From assembly GCA_031552235.1 (NCBI GenBank), contig JAVBMR010000006.1:35131-99130 (forward strand): a stretch of 64,000 nucleotides of DNA. Direction: 5' to 3'. Position numbers and translations under genes: made by a program. The stretch comes from WRDF01 sp031552235. GTDB lineage: Bacteria; Bacteroidota; Bacteroidia; Bacteroidales; Rikenellaceae. The notes beneath the pieces are model-generated. The model was not told where the DNA came from. It was given only the letters and a program-made list of their open reading frames with translations, and ran no database searches. This document shows positions 7,823-16,920 of this stretch, in pieces; position 1 is the first letter of the stretch, and each line of letters starts with the position of its first letter.

Positions 7823-8701
7823 ATGGAATACGCTGAGATTCTGAATAATTATGGGCCGGCGCCAGGCAAGGGCGAGATTGCAGCCGTGCTCGCCAAGGCG
7901 CGGGAGCTTGTCGGTAAAAACATGTCGCCGAACGCGCTGAAGCGTTGTTACGCATGCATAGACCTCACGTCGCTGAACCCTTCGGACTCGCAGGAGTCGA
8001 TAACGGCCCTGACCCAAAAGGTCACAGGCCAGCGCTCGGAGTTCCCTGATGTCCCCGACGTAGCTTCGGTGTGCGTCTATCCATCGTTCATCGAAACCGT
8101 CGGCGTTGGCCTCGGGGATTCGGATATACGCATAACCAGTGTCGCGGGAGGCTTTCCTTCCGCCCAGACATTCCTCGAAGTGAAAATGCTCGAAGCCTCG
8201 ATGGCCGTGGAGAACGGCGCCGACGAGGTGGATATCGTCATGAACGTCGGGGAGGTGCTGTCGGGCGAATTCGACAAGGCCGGCAGTGAGATAGAGATCA
8301 TACGCGAGGAAGTGGGCGAGGAAACGGTACTCAAGGTCATTATCGAGTCGGGGGTACTCGGGCAGCCGGACACGATAAGGAAGGCCGCGTTGGCGGCTAT
8401 GGCGGCCGGGGCCGATTTCGTGAAGACCTCGACCGGCAAAGAGCCGGCCGCCGCGACCCCCGAAGCCGCCGCGGTTATCTGTGGCGCTATATTTGATTAT
8501 TATAAGAAAACCGGCTACAAGGTCGGGTTCAAAGCCGCGGGCGGCATCCGCAATGCCGAAGACGCGGCATTATATTACAGCATAGTGGAAACCGTGTTGG
8601 GCGAGGAATGGCTCGACCCGTCGCTTTTCCGCATAGGTGCCAGCTCGGCTACTAACAGCCTGCTGTCGGCCATCGCGGGGACAGAGGTAAAATATTATTA
8701 G
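7823..8701 (+). CDS. deoC: Deoxyribose-phosphate aldolase
   Basis: 292 residues from ATG 7823; the frame stays open 21 codons further upstream but that part does not resemble the family. DeoC cleaves 2-deoxyribose 5-phosphate to acetaldehyde and glyceraldehyde 3-phosphate in deoxynucleoside catabolism. Visible landmarks are DEVDIVMNVG, VLKVIIESG, the Schiff-base lysine in FVKTSTGKEPAAATPEA, and the second active-site lysine in VGFKAAGGIRN. It starts a run of same-strand genes (DHH phosphoesterase, kdsA, kdsD) with short gaps, so these may form one transcript. Confidence 0.95.
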   Translation: MEYAEILNNYGPAPGKGEIAAVLAKARELVGKNMSPNALKRCYACIDLTSLNPSDSQESITALTQKVTGQRSEFPDVPDVASVCVYPSFIETVGVGLGDSDIRITSVAGGFPSAQTFLEVKMLEASMAVENGADEVDIVMNVGEVLSGEFDKAGSEIEIIREEVGEETVLKVIIESGVLGQPDTIRKAALAAMAAGADFVKTSTGKEPAAATPEAAAVICGAIFDYYKKTGYKVGFKAAGGIRNAEDAALYYSIVETVLGEEWLDPSLFRIGASSATNSLLSAIAGTEVKYY

Positions 8702-8714
8702 AAACCTGCGCAGG

Positions 8715-9773
8715 ATGAAAATAGGGACGGATAAAACGGACAAACTGAGGGAACTGATCGACTCGGGGCCCCGCCGCATAGTGATCGTTACGCACACCAA
8801 CCCCGACGGCGACGCCATAGGGTCTTCTCTCGCATGGGCCGAACTGCTTGAGGGTAAAGGGCATGATGTGACGTGCGTAGTCCCGAACCGTTACCCGAGT
8901 TTCCTGGAGTGGATGCCCGGGATCGACCAGCTGAAGGTGTTCAAATTCGACGAAGACGGCTCGATAGCCAAAACGATAAGCGAAGCCGAGATAATCTTCT
9001 GCCTCGACTTCAACCAGATCACGCGCCTCGAACGCCTGTCCGACGCCATAACCGGGAACGGAACGGCCAAGATCGTCCTGATGGACCACCACCTGAACCC
9101 TTCCGCCGGCTTCGACCTCATGTTTTCGTATCCGGACAGCTCGTCGACCTCGTTCCTTATATACGAGCTTGTAGAACAGCTTGAAGGTACGGACGCGATA
9201 ACCAAGCGGATGGGCGAAAACCTCTATGTGGGGATGATGACCGATACGGGCAATTTCGCGTTCAGCAACCTCACGCCCGAGCTTTTCCGCGCCGTAGCGC
9301 TGCTGGTCGAGAAGGGGGTAAATGTGGCGCAGATACATTCCGATGTCTACAACAGCTTCACGGAGGACAGGCTGCGGCTTTTGGGGTTCGCGCTCAATAA
9401 GATGGAAACTTTCCGCGCCGGCAATGTGGGTGTTGCTTATATCGGGCTTAAAGAGAACGAGTTGCGAAAATTCAACTTCCAGCCCGGCGACAGCGAGGGA
9501 TTCGTCAATTTCCCGCTTACGGTGCAGACGTTGCAGGTTTCCGCATCGTTCATCGAAACCCGGAAATTCATCCGTATCTCCCTGCGCTCGAAAGGCGATG
9601 TCGATGTCAACATATTCGCCAACAGATACTTCGAGGGCGGAGGGCATAAGAACGCGTCCGGCGGCAAGTCGTTCGTGTCGATGGCCGAAACGATAGCGCA
9701 TTTCAGGCGTTCGGCGCTGGAATATTTCGGAGAACCGAAGGCGGACGATACCGTAGAAACATTCGAACCATAA
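8715..9773 (+). CDS. nrnA: DHH-family phosphoesterase (NrnA-like oligoribonuclease/pAp phosphatase)
   Basis: 352 residues. The DHH domain shows THTNPDGDAIGSS near 26-38 (metal-binding DxD), the aspartate of FCLDFNQ near 95-100 and the signature MDHHLNP near 121; the C-terminal DHHA1 domain shows GGGHKNASGG near 308. NrnA-type proteins hydrolyse short RNA oligonucleotides and 3'-phosphoadenosine 5'-phosphate in the cytoplasm, and they complete RNA turnover begun by enzymes such as PNPase. It lies 13 bp after deoC and 6 bp before kdsA. The family call is firm; substrate preference is inferred. Confidence 0.88.
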   Translation: MKIGTDKTDKLRELIDSGPRRIVIVTHTNPDGDAIGSSLAWAELLEGKGHDVTCVVPNRYPSFLEWMPGIDQLKVFKFDEDGSIAKTISEAEIIFCLDFNQITRLERLSDAITGNGTAKIVLMDHHLNPSAGFDLMFSYPDSSSTSFLIYELVEQLEGTDAITKRMGENLYVGMMTDTGNFAFSNLTPELFRAVALLVEKGVNVAQIHSDVYNSFTEDRLRLLGFALNKMETFRAGNVGVAYIGLKENELRKFNFQPGDSEGFVNFPLTVQTLQVSASFIETRKFIRISLRSKGDVDVNIFANRYFEGGGHKNASGGKSFVSMAETIAHFRRSALEYFGEPKADDTVETFEP

Positions 9774-9779
9774 AAAATA

Positions 9780-10550
9780 ATGTATATGTTCGATTCAGAT
9801 AAACCGGTTTTTATTGCCGGCCCGTGCGTGATCGAAAGCGCGGAGCTGCTCGATGAAGCGGCCCGCGAACTCGTGCGCCTGCGGGAAAAGCTGGGGATAC
9901 AGATAATATTCAAGGCGTCGTTCGACAAGGCTAACCGCACCTCGCTGTGCTCGTTCAGGGGGCCGGGGCTTGAGAAGGGCATGCAAATGCTGGCCGACGT
10001 TGGCGCCAAATACGGCCTGCCGCTAACGACCGACATACACGAAAGCATACAGGCCGCGCCCGTGGGCGAGGTGGTCGACGTAATCCAGATACCGGCGTTC
10101 CTCTGCCGCCAGACCGACCTTCTGGTCGCGGCCGCGAATACGGGCAAGGTGGTGAATATCAAGAAAGCGCAGTTCCTTTCGGGCGAGGACATGAGGTATC
10201 CGGCCGGGAAGGTCATGGACAGCGGCAACCAGAACGTGTGGCTTACCGAGCGGGGCAACAGCTTCGGATACAATAACCTGGTGGTCGATTTCCGGAATAT
10301 CCCGGATATGAAAAAGATCGTTCCGCGCGTTATTATGGACTGCACGCATTCGGTGCAGCGGCCGGGGGCGGCCGGGGGCAAAACCGGCGGCAACCGCGAA
10401 TTCGTCCCGTCGATGGCGCTGGCGGCCAAGGCATTCGGGGCAAACGGCTACTTCTTCGAAGTACACCCCGACCCGGACAAAGGCATGAGCGACGCGGCCA
10501 ACATGTTGGCGCTCGCAGACCTTGAAAACGTTATAACGTCCTTGTTATGA
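9780..10550 (+). CDS. kdsA: 3-deoxy-8-phosphooctulonate synthase (Kdo-8-P synthase)
   Basis: 256 residues. KdsA condenses phosphoenolpyruvate with arabinose 5-phosphate to make Kdo 8-phosphate for the LPS inner core. Family blocks seen: FIAGPCVIES at the start, FKASFDKANR near 45, GLPLTTDIHE, VDVIQIPAFLCRQTDLL, VNIKKAQFLS and MDCTHSVQRPG. Its last codons overlap the start of the arabinose-5-phosphate isomerase gene, which supplies its substrate. Confidence 0.96.
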   Translation: MYMFDSDKPVFIAGPCVIESAELLDEAARELVRLREKLGIQIIFKASFDKANRTSLCSFRGPGLEKGMQMLADVGAKYGLPLTTDIHESIQAAPVGEVVDVIQIPAFLCRQTDLLVAAANTGKVVNIKKAQFLSGEDMRYPAGKVMDSGNQNVWLTERGNSFGYNNLVVDFRNIPDMKKIVPRVIMDCTHSVQRPGAAGGKTGGNREFVPSMALAAKAFGANGYFFEVHPDPDKGMSDAANMLALADLENVITSLL

Positions 10551-11518
10551 GTTCGATAATAGAGAGTGCGAAACTTACGTTCCGCATGGAGTCGCAGGCG
10601 ATAGCCGACCTTGAAGGGCAGCTTACCCCCGATTTCGAGAAGGCTGTTCGTGCCGTGATAAAATGCACCGGGAAACTCGTTGTGACCGGCATGGGCAAAA
10701 GCGGGCTGATAGGCCGCAAGATCGCCGCAACCCTCGCCAGCACCGGTACGCCCTCGTTCTACCTGCACCCAGCCGACGCCTACCACGGCGACCTGGGGAT
10801 GATCTCGAAGGGCGACGTCATACTCGGCATATCCAATTCCGGCCAGACAGACGAGATACTGCGCCTCATTCCGTTCCTTCAGGAGAATGGCAACGTGCTG
10901 ATAGCCATGACGGGAAACCCCGATTCGTCGCTCGCGCGGCATGCCGATTACCACCTCAACATCGCGGTCAGGGAAGAGGCCTGCCCGATGAGCCTCGCGC
11001 CGACCTCGTCAACCACGGCCACGCTGGCCATGGGCGACGCGCTGGCCATAGCGCTGATAAACGAGCGCGGTTTCCGCAAGGAAGATTTTGCCCGGTTCCA
11101 TCCGGGAGGGACGCTGGGCCGCCGGCTTATTACGCGTGTAGGCGACGTGATGCGTTCGGAAAACCTTGCCATTGCCGCTCCCGAAACCAAACTGAGCGAC
11201 GTTATAATCGAGATCAGTCGCGCCCGTATGGGGATCGCGGTAATAATGGAGAACGGCCGGATCGCGGGCCTTGTGACCGACGGCGATGTGAGGCGCGCCA
11301 TGCAGAAATACCGCGACAGCTTCTTCGAGGTTACGGCTGCCGAGGTCATGACCCGGACGCCGAAAACCGTTTCCGCCGACGCCCGAATCACCGAGGTGGA
11401 AGAGATAATGAAGAAGTACAAGATACACTCGCTTATCGTGACGGCTGTCGACGGAAGCCTTGCCGGTGTAGTAGAACTGTACGATATGATGCTTTCCGAA
11501 ACTCAGTCCGAAGGGTAG
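10547..11518 (+). CDS. kdsD: Arabinose-5-phosphate isomerase (KdsD/KpsF family)
   Basis: 323 residues: an SIS sugar-isomerase domain (about 35-170, with VTGMGKSGLIGRKIAATLAS and HGDLGMI) followed by two CBS domains (about 205-260 and 270-320). The enzyme converts ribulose 5-phosphate to arabinose 5-phosphate for KdsA. The ATG overlaps the kdsA stop by 4 nt (ATGA), indicating translational coupling of two successive steps of Kdo synthesis. The motif RFHPGGTLGRRL near 180 links the two parts as in characterised family members. Confidence 0.95.
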   Translation: MSSIIESAKLTFRMESQAIADLEGQLTPDFEKAVRAVIKCTGKLVVTGMGKSGLIGRKIAATLASTGTPSFYLHPADAYHGDLGMISKGDVILGISNSGQTDEILRLIPFLQENGNVLIAMTGNPDSSLARHADYHLNIAVREEACPMSLAPTSSTTATLAMGDALAIALINERGFRKEDFARFHPGGTLGRRLITRVGDVMRSENLAIAAPETKLSDVIIEISRARMGIAVIMENGRIAGLVTDGDVRRAMQKYRDSFFEVTAAEVMTRTPKTVSADARITEVEEIMKKYKIHSLIVTAVDGSLAGVVELYDMMLSETQSEG

Positions 11519-11522
11519 TGGC

Positions 11523-11645
11523 CGTCTGCCGCCCGAATACGGTTGGCTGGCAGCTTCGGCTTTCACCGATAGAACGGGAGGGAGTGTCGATGCGCATCCG
11601 AAGCGTTGTGCTGAGAAATTACGCCCGTCTCCGACAGCAGACCTC
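11523..11645 (+). repeat. Dispersed repeat family A, copy 3
   Basis: Shares order and spacing of blocks with 7540-7690 (CGATAGA.CGGGA, GTCGATG..C..CCGA.GC, CGTC.CCGAC.GCAGAC). It lacks the end motif GCGGATAAGCGTT found at three other copies and looks degraded. Confidence 0.5.
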
Positions 11646-11814
11646 ATAGGGCATTTACGTCCGAAAGAGTGTATTCGACATGCGTCCAGTGCTTGCGGTA
11701 TTCCCCGCAGTTTTTTTTATTGATTGCGATTAATGGTTAAAACCCCGCAATTTGCTCGCGGTTACTTTCAGTCTCTATAAATTTAGTTGGGCCTTTGTCT
11801 TTCTGTTGTTTTTT

Positions 11815-11916
11815 CATCGCCGCCCTCCGCCCCAAAGGGCGGCGATGAGGGTTGCCTTGCAACCCGGAAAGAGGAATTTATTCCTCTCGCCAAATCCATG
11901 CACTTTGAGTGCATGG
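11815..11916. repeat. Array of four consecutive hairpins
   Basis: Four perfect stems follow one another: 11815-11825/11837-11847 (CATCGCCGCCC, 11 bp), 11849-11855/11859-11865 (GGGTTGC, loop CTT), 11870-11877/11880-11887 (AGAGGAAT, loop TT) and 11896-11904/11908-11916 (CCATGCACT, loop TTG). The array lies between the converging kdsD and upp genes. It could end transcription in both directions, but long T tracts are missing. The gap 11519-11945 contains nothing else I can name. Confidence 0.6.
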
Positions 11917-11945
11917 TGGTTTATTTGTTGTTACTTCCGTTACGC

Positions 11946-12599
11946 TTAAAGCTTGTTCCCGTATGCGAGGTCGCCGGCATCGCCCAGTCCCGGAACGATA
12001 TACGACTTCACGGTAAGTTCCTGGTCCACCGTCCCGCACCATATGGTGGTTTCTTTTTTAGGCATGTGGCGTGCGGCGTAGTCCAGTCCTTCTTCGCTCG
12101 CGATTATCGTCGCGACATGCGTGTGGGCAGGCTTGCCGCCTTTCTCGACCAGTGCTTTATATGTCAGCAGGAGCGACGACCCCGTCGCGAGCATTGGGTC
12201 GACGAGTATCAGCGTCTTGCCTTCGAGGTTGCAGCTCGAAACGTATTCGACCTTCACGTTGAACGTCCCGTCTTTGCTGTATTTGCGGAAAGCCGAGATG
12301 AAAGCGCTCTGGGCGTTGTCGAAGAACCGCAGAAACCCGTTGTGGAACGGTATGCCAGCCCTCAGGATAGTTGCAATGACTATCTCTTCCTGGGGCAGCA
12401 TGACTTCGGCTTCCCCAAGCGGGGTTTCGACAACGCTTGAGTTATATGTAAGCACTTTGCTTATCTCGTAAGCCATGATTTCGCCGCAGCGTTCGAGGTT
12501 GGTGCGGAAACGCAAAGTGTCGCTCTGCACGTTCACGTTGCGCATCTGGGCGATGAAACTATTGAAGATCGTGTTCTGTTTGTCGAGTATGTTCAGCAT
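11946..12599 (-). CDS. upp: Uracil phosphoribosyltransferase
   Basis: 217 residues, typical of the Bacteroidota form. The enzyme makes UMP from uracil and PRPP in pyrimidine salvage. Seen are the PRPP-binding motif LVDPMLATGSSL near 131-142, IVIATILRAGIPFHNG near 71-86 and the C-terminal YIVPGLGDAGDLAYG uracil-binding loop. The start ATG at 12599 is the first in the frame. It lies 59 bp beyond the end of hflX on the same strand. Confidence 0.96.
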   Translation of the reverse strand: MLNILDKQNTIFNSFIAQMRNVNVQSDTLRFRTNLERCGEIMAYEISKVLTYNSSVVETPLGEAEVMLPQEEIVIATILRAGIPFHNGFLRFFDNAQSAFISAFRKYSKDGTFNVKVEYVSSCNLEGKTLILVDPMLATGSSLLLTYKALVEKGGKPAHTHVATIIASEEGLDYAARHMPKKETTIWCGTVDQELTVKSYIVPGLGDAGDLAYGNKL

Positions 12600-12658
12600 A
12601 TGCTTACAGCGTGTTAGATTGACCTAAAGATACGAAATTACCCTGCAAAAACCTCGTT

Positions 12659-13855
12659 TTAGTAGAGGAAATTATTAAACGGATACCTCCCGGCATGGAT
12701 TTCCCTGACCATGGTGTAGAGGTCGCGCCGGAGTTTGTCCACGTTTACCTTCTCCCTGGCCGAGATGAAGATGCAGGGCGTGTCAAGTTTGCCGATCCAG
12801 CTCTTCTTGAGTTCTTCGAGCGTCATGTTCTCTTTCGTAGCCGGGGTGAGGTCGTCCTCGTCTTTTTGGACGTGGGTGTAATTATCGATCTTGTTGAAGA
12901 CCATGAACACGGGTTTGTCGCCCGCGCCGATCTCCTGAAGGGTTTGTTTCACGACGTCGATCTGGTCTTCGAACCCCGGGTGCGATATGTCGACCACATG
13001 GAGCAGCAGGTCGGCCTCGCGCACTTCGTCGAGGGTCGATTTGAACGATTCGACAAGCTGGGTCGGCAGCTTGCGGATGAACCCCACGGTGTCGGAGAGC
13101 AGGAACGGCAGGTTGTCGAGCACTACCTTGCGCACGGTCGTGTCGAGCGTGGCGAAGAGCTTGTTCTCGGCGAACACCTCGCTTTTGCTGATGAGGTTCA
13201 TTATGGTCGACTTGCCCACGTTGGTGTAGCCCACGAGCGAAACCCTCACGAGGCTTCCGCGGTTCGAGCGCTGCACAGCCATCTGGCGGTCGATCTTCTT
13301 GAGGTCTTCTTTCAGCTTGCTGATGCGGTTGCGGATGACGCGGCGGTCGGTTTCGATTTCGCGTTCGCCGGAACCGCCGCGCGTGCCCGTTCCGCCGCGC
13401 TGCCGTTCGAGGTGCGTCCACATCCCCGTGAGGCGCGGAAGCATATATTCATACTGCGCGAGCTGCACCTGTGTTTTCGCGTAGGCGGTTTCGGCCCGCT
13501 GCACGAAAATATTCAGGATGAGGCTCGTGCGGTCGAGGATGCGGCATTTTATCTCTTTCTCGATGTTGCGCGTCTGCGACGGGGAGAGTTCGTCGTCGAA
13601 TACCACGGTGTCTATCCCGTTCTCTTCGACATACGCCGCGATTTCCCCGATCTTGCCAGGGCCCATATACAGTTTCGAGTGCGGGGTGGGCAGCTTCTGC
13701 GTGAAGCGCCTCACGGACTCTATCCCGGCGGTTTCGGCGAGGAATTCGAGCTCGTCAAGGTATTCTGTTACCTGTGCCTCGTCCTGTCTGTCGCGGATCA
13801 CCGATGCGAGTACGGCCCTTTCCGCCCCGCATTTTATATCTTTTACTTCTGTCAT
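12659..13855 (-). CDS. hflX: GTPase HflX
   Basis: 398 residues. HflX binds the 50S subunit and splits or rescues stalled ribosomes in stress. The N-terminal HflX domain contains KLYMGPGKIGEI and FDDELSPSQTRNIE; the Gly-rich linker LERQRGGTGTRGGSGE at about 149-164 is the family hallmark; G1 GYTNVGKST is at 209-217, G3 DTVGF at 255-259, G4 NKID at 321-324 and a SAR motif near the end. No neighbouring gene suggests a special role. Confidence 0.95.
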   Translation of the reverse strand: MTEVKDIKCGAERAVLASVIRDRQDEAQVTEYLDELEFLAETAGIESVRRFTQKLPTPHSKLYMGPGKIGEIAAYVEENGIDTVVFDDELSPSQTRNIEKEIKCRILDRTSLILNIFVQRAETAYAKTQVQLAQYEYMLPRLTGMWTHLERQRGGTGTRGGSGEREIETDRRVIRNRISKLKEDLKKIDRQMAVQRSNRGSLVRVSLVGYTNVGKSTIMNLISKSEVFAENKLFATLDTTVRKVVLDNLPFLLSDTVGFIRKLPTQLVESFKSTLDEVREADLLLHVVDISHPGFEDQIDVVKQTLQEIGAGDKPVFMVFNKIDNYTHVQKDEDDLTPATKENMTLEELKKSWIGKLDTPCIFISAREKVNVDKLRRDLYTMVREIHAGRYPFNNFLY

Positions 13856-14069
13856 ATTCGTTTTGGTAATTCGGTACTAAATTTATTATGTCTGCTGAGT
13901 CGATTCCGTGATACAGGTAAGGCAGTGAGGAGCGGTTGTTTCACCATACAATGTTATGGTATGTCCTGACTTACCTGCCAATTCCGTGTCGCGGGAGCGA
14001 CCCAACAATAAAGGCCGCTCAGACTGAGGCGACCCTTTTATCGATACAAAGCCAATGCCGTTGTGGTTG

Positions 14070-14774
14070 TTACAGGTGGAAATCAACCGGGATCTCGAAT
14101 CTCAACCTTACTGGTGTGTTCCTTTGTTTGCCTGGCGTCCATTCGGCCGGCGACTCCCTGATCACCCTGAGGGCTTCCTCGCTGAGTATGGGGCTGGGGG
14201 AGGACAGTACCTCGATATTTGAGATCGAGCCGTTTTTTTCGATCACGAAACGTATCTTGACCTGTCCCTGTATGTTACCCTTAATGGCGGCCTTGGGGTA
14301 TTTTATCTGCCTTGCGACCCAGTAGCTGAACGCCTCCCAGCTCCGGCCCATGAATTTCGGCTCTTCTTCGACCTTTATGTATATCTCGTCGCCGAAGTCC
14401 ATCGTTCCCGTGCCTGCCGCGGGACCTGTCCCTGCGGATACCGCCGCTGTGATAATTTCGTCGGCGAAATCGTCGAATTCTATCTCTGTGGTGATCTCGG
14501 TCTCGTTTTTCACTATCTGTATTACTTCCGAGACCATGCGTACCTGTTGTTGTACCCGTGGCGTCGGCGGACGGCGGTCTTGGCGCGTAATCTCCGCGGC
14601 CTCTTCGATTATTACGGGCAGGTCTGGCTCTAAAACCGGCGGATCGACCGCAACTTTGTCCCTATGGCACGAGAATACAAGAACCGTTGTAAACAAGGAT
14701 ACGCAAAGACCTATTTCGAAAAACAGCAGCCTTTTGTTTTGCAAGTCCGCTTGCGTGGATTTTTTGAGCGCCAT
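14070..14774 (-). CDS. Energy transducer TonB, paralogue 1
   Basis: 234 residues from ATG 14774, chosen because it aligns with the next TonB gene (MALKKSTQADLQ versus MELKKSLKADLQ). A cytoplasmic start is followed by one membrane helix (about 17-37), a proline-containing periplasmic stretch and the TonB C-terminal domain (about 150-234: QVKIRFVIEKNGSI...WTPGKQRNTPVRLRF). TonB proteins carry proton-motive energy from ExbB-ExbD to outer-membrane receptors. No exbB or exbD lies nearby. It sits directly downstream of its paralogue, so the pair probably arose by duplication. Confidence 0.88.
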   Translation of the reverse strand: MALKKSTQADLQNKRLLFFEIGLCVSLFTTVLVFSCHRDKVAVDPPVLEPDLPVIIEEAAEITRQDRRPPTPRVQQQVRMVSEVIQIVKNETEITTEIEFDDFADEIITAAVSAGTGPAAGTGTMDFGDEIYIKVEEEPKFMGRSWEAFSYWVARQIKYPKAAIKGNIQGQVKIRFVIEKNGSISNIEVLSSPSPILSEEALRVIRESPAEWTPGKQRNTPVRLRFEIPVDFHL

Positions 14775-14865
14775 TATGGGTCGTGTGGCCTTTTCTTGCC
14801 TGCGGGTGTAAGGTTTTAAGTTAGAGAAGGTTGCAGGAGATTTTATTTTCAGCAATGTGGCCGGT

Positions 14866-15582
14866 TTACAGGAACTGGAAAAGTACCTGGATCTGGAACT
14901 TTACCCTCGCAGGCCTGTTCCTTTGCCTTCCCGGCGTCCATTTCGGCGATGTTTTGATCACTTTTACCGCTTCTGCCACGAGGATAGGGTTACCGGAAGC
15001 CTCGATGCCCGACAGCGTCCCGTCTTTCTCGATCACGAACGTGACGTTGACGCGCCCCTGGATTTTTTGCCTTATGGCCTCGTCCGGATATTGTACTCTC
15101 GCCTGTACCCACGGCTGGAACGCGGTCAGGTCTTTACCCATGAATTTCGGCGTTTCCTCGATCACGTCGAAGCCGATGATATCGTTGTCGCCGAAAGGAT
15201 TGCCGTCGCCAGCACCTCCGGTTACGCCCATAGGCCCTACCGCGGTGGCGTCGGCGAATATGGCGTCCATGTCGAATTCGCTGAAGTCGATCTCGGTCGT
15301 GATCTCCGTTTCATTGAGCACGATCTTGATGATATCCATGCTTTGCTGCACCTTTTTGGTGGGCTGCGTAGCCCCTTTGGGTTGCTCGCGGGTGATCGGA
15401 GGGGTTTCGGAGATCGGGCCTCCGCCTCCGCCCATAGGTATGGCGAATATTTGTTCCTCGACTTGGCTCTGGCTCCACGCAAAACAAATTATCGTCGCCA
15501 GCAGGCTGATTATCATGCCTATCTCGAAAAAAAGCGCCTTCTTGGGCTGAAGATCGGCTTTAAGAGATTTTTTTAATTCCAT
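14866..15582 (-). CDS. Energy transducer TonB, paralogue 2
   Basis: 238 residues from ATG 15582; 75 further open codons upstream are AT-rich and unlike the family, so they were left out. Layout matches paralogue 1: KADLQPKKALFFEIG start, membrane helix (about 19-38), Gly/Pro-rich spacer with a GGGGG run, then the TonB C-terminal fold (about 155-238: GRVNVTFVIEKDGTL...KWTPGRQRNRPARVKF). The two proteins share the NETEITTEI segment in the middle, which suggests a conserved partner-contact region. 91 bp separate it from paralogue 1. Confidence 0.88.
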   Translation of the reverse strand: MELKKSLKADLQPKKALFFEIGMIISLLATIICFAWSQSQVEEQIFAIPMGGGGGPISETPPITREQPKGATQPTKKVQQSMDIIKIVLNETEITTEIDFSEFDMDAIFADATAVGPMGVTGGAGDGNPFGDNDIIGFDVIEETPKFMGKDLTAFQPWVQARVQYPDEAIRQKIQGRVNVTFVIEKDGTLSGIEASGNPILVAEAVKVIKTSPKWTPGRQRNRPARVKFQIQVLFQFL

Positions 15583-15800
15583 AAATTTAAGTTTTACGGT
15601 TCGGTCAGGATACTTTAGGTCAGGGTATCCGTCCGGAACCCGGATGATTTTCTTTTTGGTTAGGTCAAGGTTATTTGCACGGAGTATGTCTCCGTTTACA
15701 AAGATATGAACAATTACGTTAAAAAAAATAGTTCCGCCATAAAAAATACACCCCTGGCGATTATTCACAGGGCGATTCGAGAATAATATTATCCGTGTTT

Positions 15801-15831
15801 TTTGCATGGGACCGATTTTTATGTATATTTG
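15801..15831 (+). promoter_or_regulatory. Promoter for tRNA-Ala
   Basis: TTTG at 15801-15804, a 19-bp spacer and TATATTTG at 15824-15831 match the Bacteroidota consensus almost perfectly. The tRNA begins 54 bp downstream. Confidence 0.75.
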
Positions 15832-15884
15832 TCACCGCAAAGGGGGGATTAAGACTGTTTCACCTCCGGGTCTCCAACAAATAA

Positions 15885-15961
<77 letters not shown>

Positions 15962-15965
15962 CGAA

Positions 15966-15996
15966 CGGCGCAACCGATGAGGTTGCGCCGTTTTTT
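15966..15996 (+). terminator. Terminator after tRNA-Ala
   Basis: CGGCGCAACC-GATGA-GGTTGCGCCG followed by TTTTTTAT, five bases after the tRNA. Confidence 0.92.
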
Positions 15997-16085
15997 ATCT
16001 CTACGGGTTAATTCCCCGCAGCTTGTAGCGCTTGATAAATTCAGGATCGGTCTGAATTTTGGTTGGGGGTATTTTGAGTTACTTG

Positions 16086-16190
16086 TTTTTCGGCCTTCGC
16101 AGAAGGTCGGCAGCCCGAAGCTCCGCCATGCGGAGGGCTGCTATTCACTTCGTTGCTGTCATCCCACCGCGAGCTTCGGCCTGAAAACGA
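16086..16190 (+). repeat. Dispersed repeat family B, copy 2
   Basis: Same orientation as 48651-48752 and a diverged version of it: TTTCGGC near the start, GTCGGCAGCCCG, GCGGAGGGC in the centre and GCGAGC/GCCGA near the end. It lies in the 981-bp gene-free gap 15962-16942, which also holds two strong hairpins, a composite repeat and the rlmN promoter, but no gene. Confidence 0.55.
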
Positions 16191-16266
16191 AACAGGCATA
16201 ACGACTATGTATCCTTAAAAACAAATTCACCAGCCTAATTTCCGGACTGATCCTAAATTCACATTT

Positions 16267-16295
16267 CGGGGGTAGGCACCTTGTGCCTACCCCCG
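16267..16295. repeat. Perfect 13-bp hairpin
   Basis: CGGGGGTAGGCAC at 16267-16279 pairs exactly with 16283-16295 across a CTT loop. It has no T tract. The CTT loop is shared with one of the hairpins at 11815-11916. Confidence 0.7.
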
Positions 16296-16405
16296 ACATG
16301 TTGCGCTTCAGCGAGGGCAAAGGCCGCTTGCGGATTTTGCTGGGCGTCAGCAACAAAAAGGAACTGAATGTTGCGACCGCACAAGACAGTCGCGGTCTTT
16401 GCAAT

Positions 16406-16433
16406 ACCCCGCAGCTTGCTGCGGGGTGGTTTT
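16406..16433 (+). repeat. Hairpin ACCCCGCAGC/GCTGCGGGGT
   Basis: A 10-bp perfect stem with a 2-nt loop, followed by GGTTTTG. It could act as a terminator but no gene ends nearby; a degenerate half-site (TTCCCCGCAGCTTG) sits at about 16012-16025. Confidence 0.55.
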
Positions 16434-16456
16434 GTCCTTATACCAATAAAACTTTC

Positions 16457-16750
16457 GTGCGGCGAGCGTAGCGAGCCGTATAGGCCGCGCGTGGAGCGCG
16501 GCCTCATGGCCAGTGCGTTGGGAGGCTTGCCGCAGGCAAGCCATGCAGCCAGCCGCCGCCCAACGCGGCGGGCTGGTTGCTCCCGCGACACGGACAGAGC
16601 GTTAATGTTATTTCACACCGCAACGTTCCGATGCGAGTTTTCGCTCTTGTCCTCTCCGGGTGCCGGTAGGCACTTCACCGCCGGCTCGTTCGCGCCCGCC
16701 GCCGGCGGCAGATCGCAGAGGGGTATTCTTGCGGATAAGCGTTTTTTACA
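16457..16750 (+). repeat. Composite repeat (family D plus family A), copy at 16.5 kb
   Basis: 16457-16560 matches 22713-22816 nearly base for base (AGGCCGCGCGTGGAGCGCGG, then CAGTGCGTTGGGAGGCTTGC). From about 16545 it continues into family A sequence and ends with GCGGATAAGCGTT at 16731-16743, the same end motif as at 7697 and 37778. Confidence 0.7.
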
Positions 16751-16920
16751 GGATTATTCCTTTCAGTGTTGTTGTAACGTAAAAATTACTAAGCGGCCCG
16801 CCCTGAAGGGACGGAGGGCGGGCCGCCGGCTTTCACGGAAAGCCGAAAAAACGGGACAACATAAAAGGAGATAATTCAGTTTTTTATGGCCGCATGGGAT
16901 TAGTTTCGGCCGGCTGTTGC

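Noticed and set aside
12695..13969. 424-codon frame opposite hflX
   Set aside because: Opposite strand of a clear HflX gene; no motifs.
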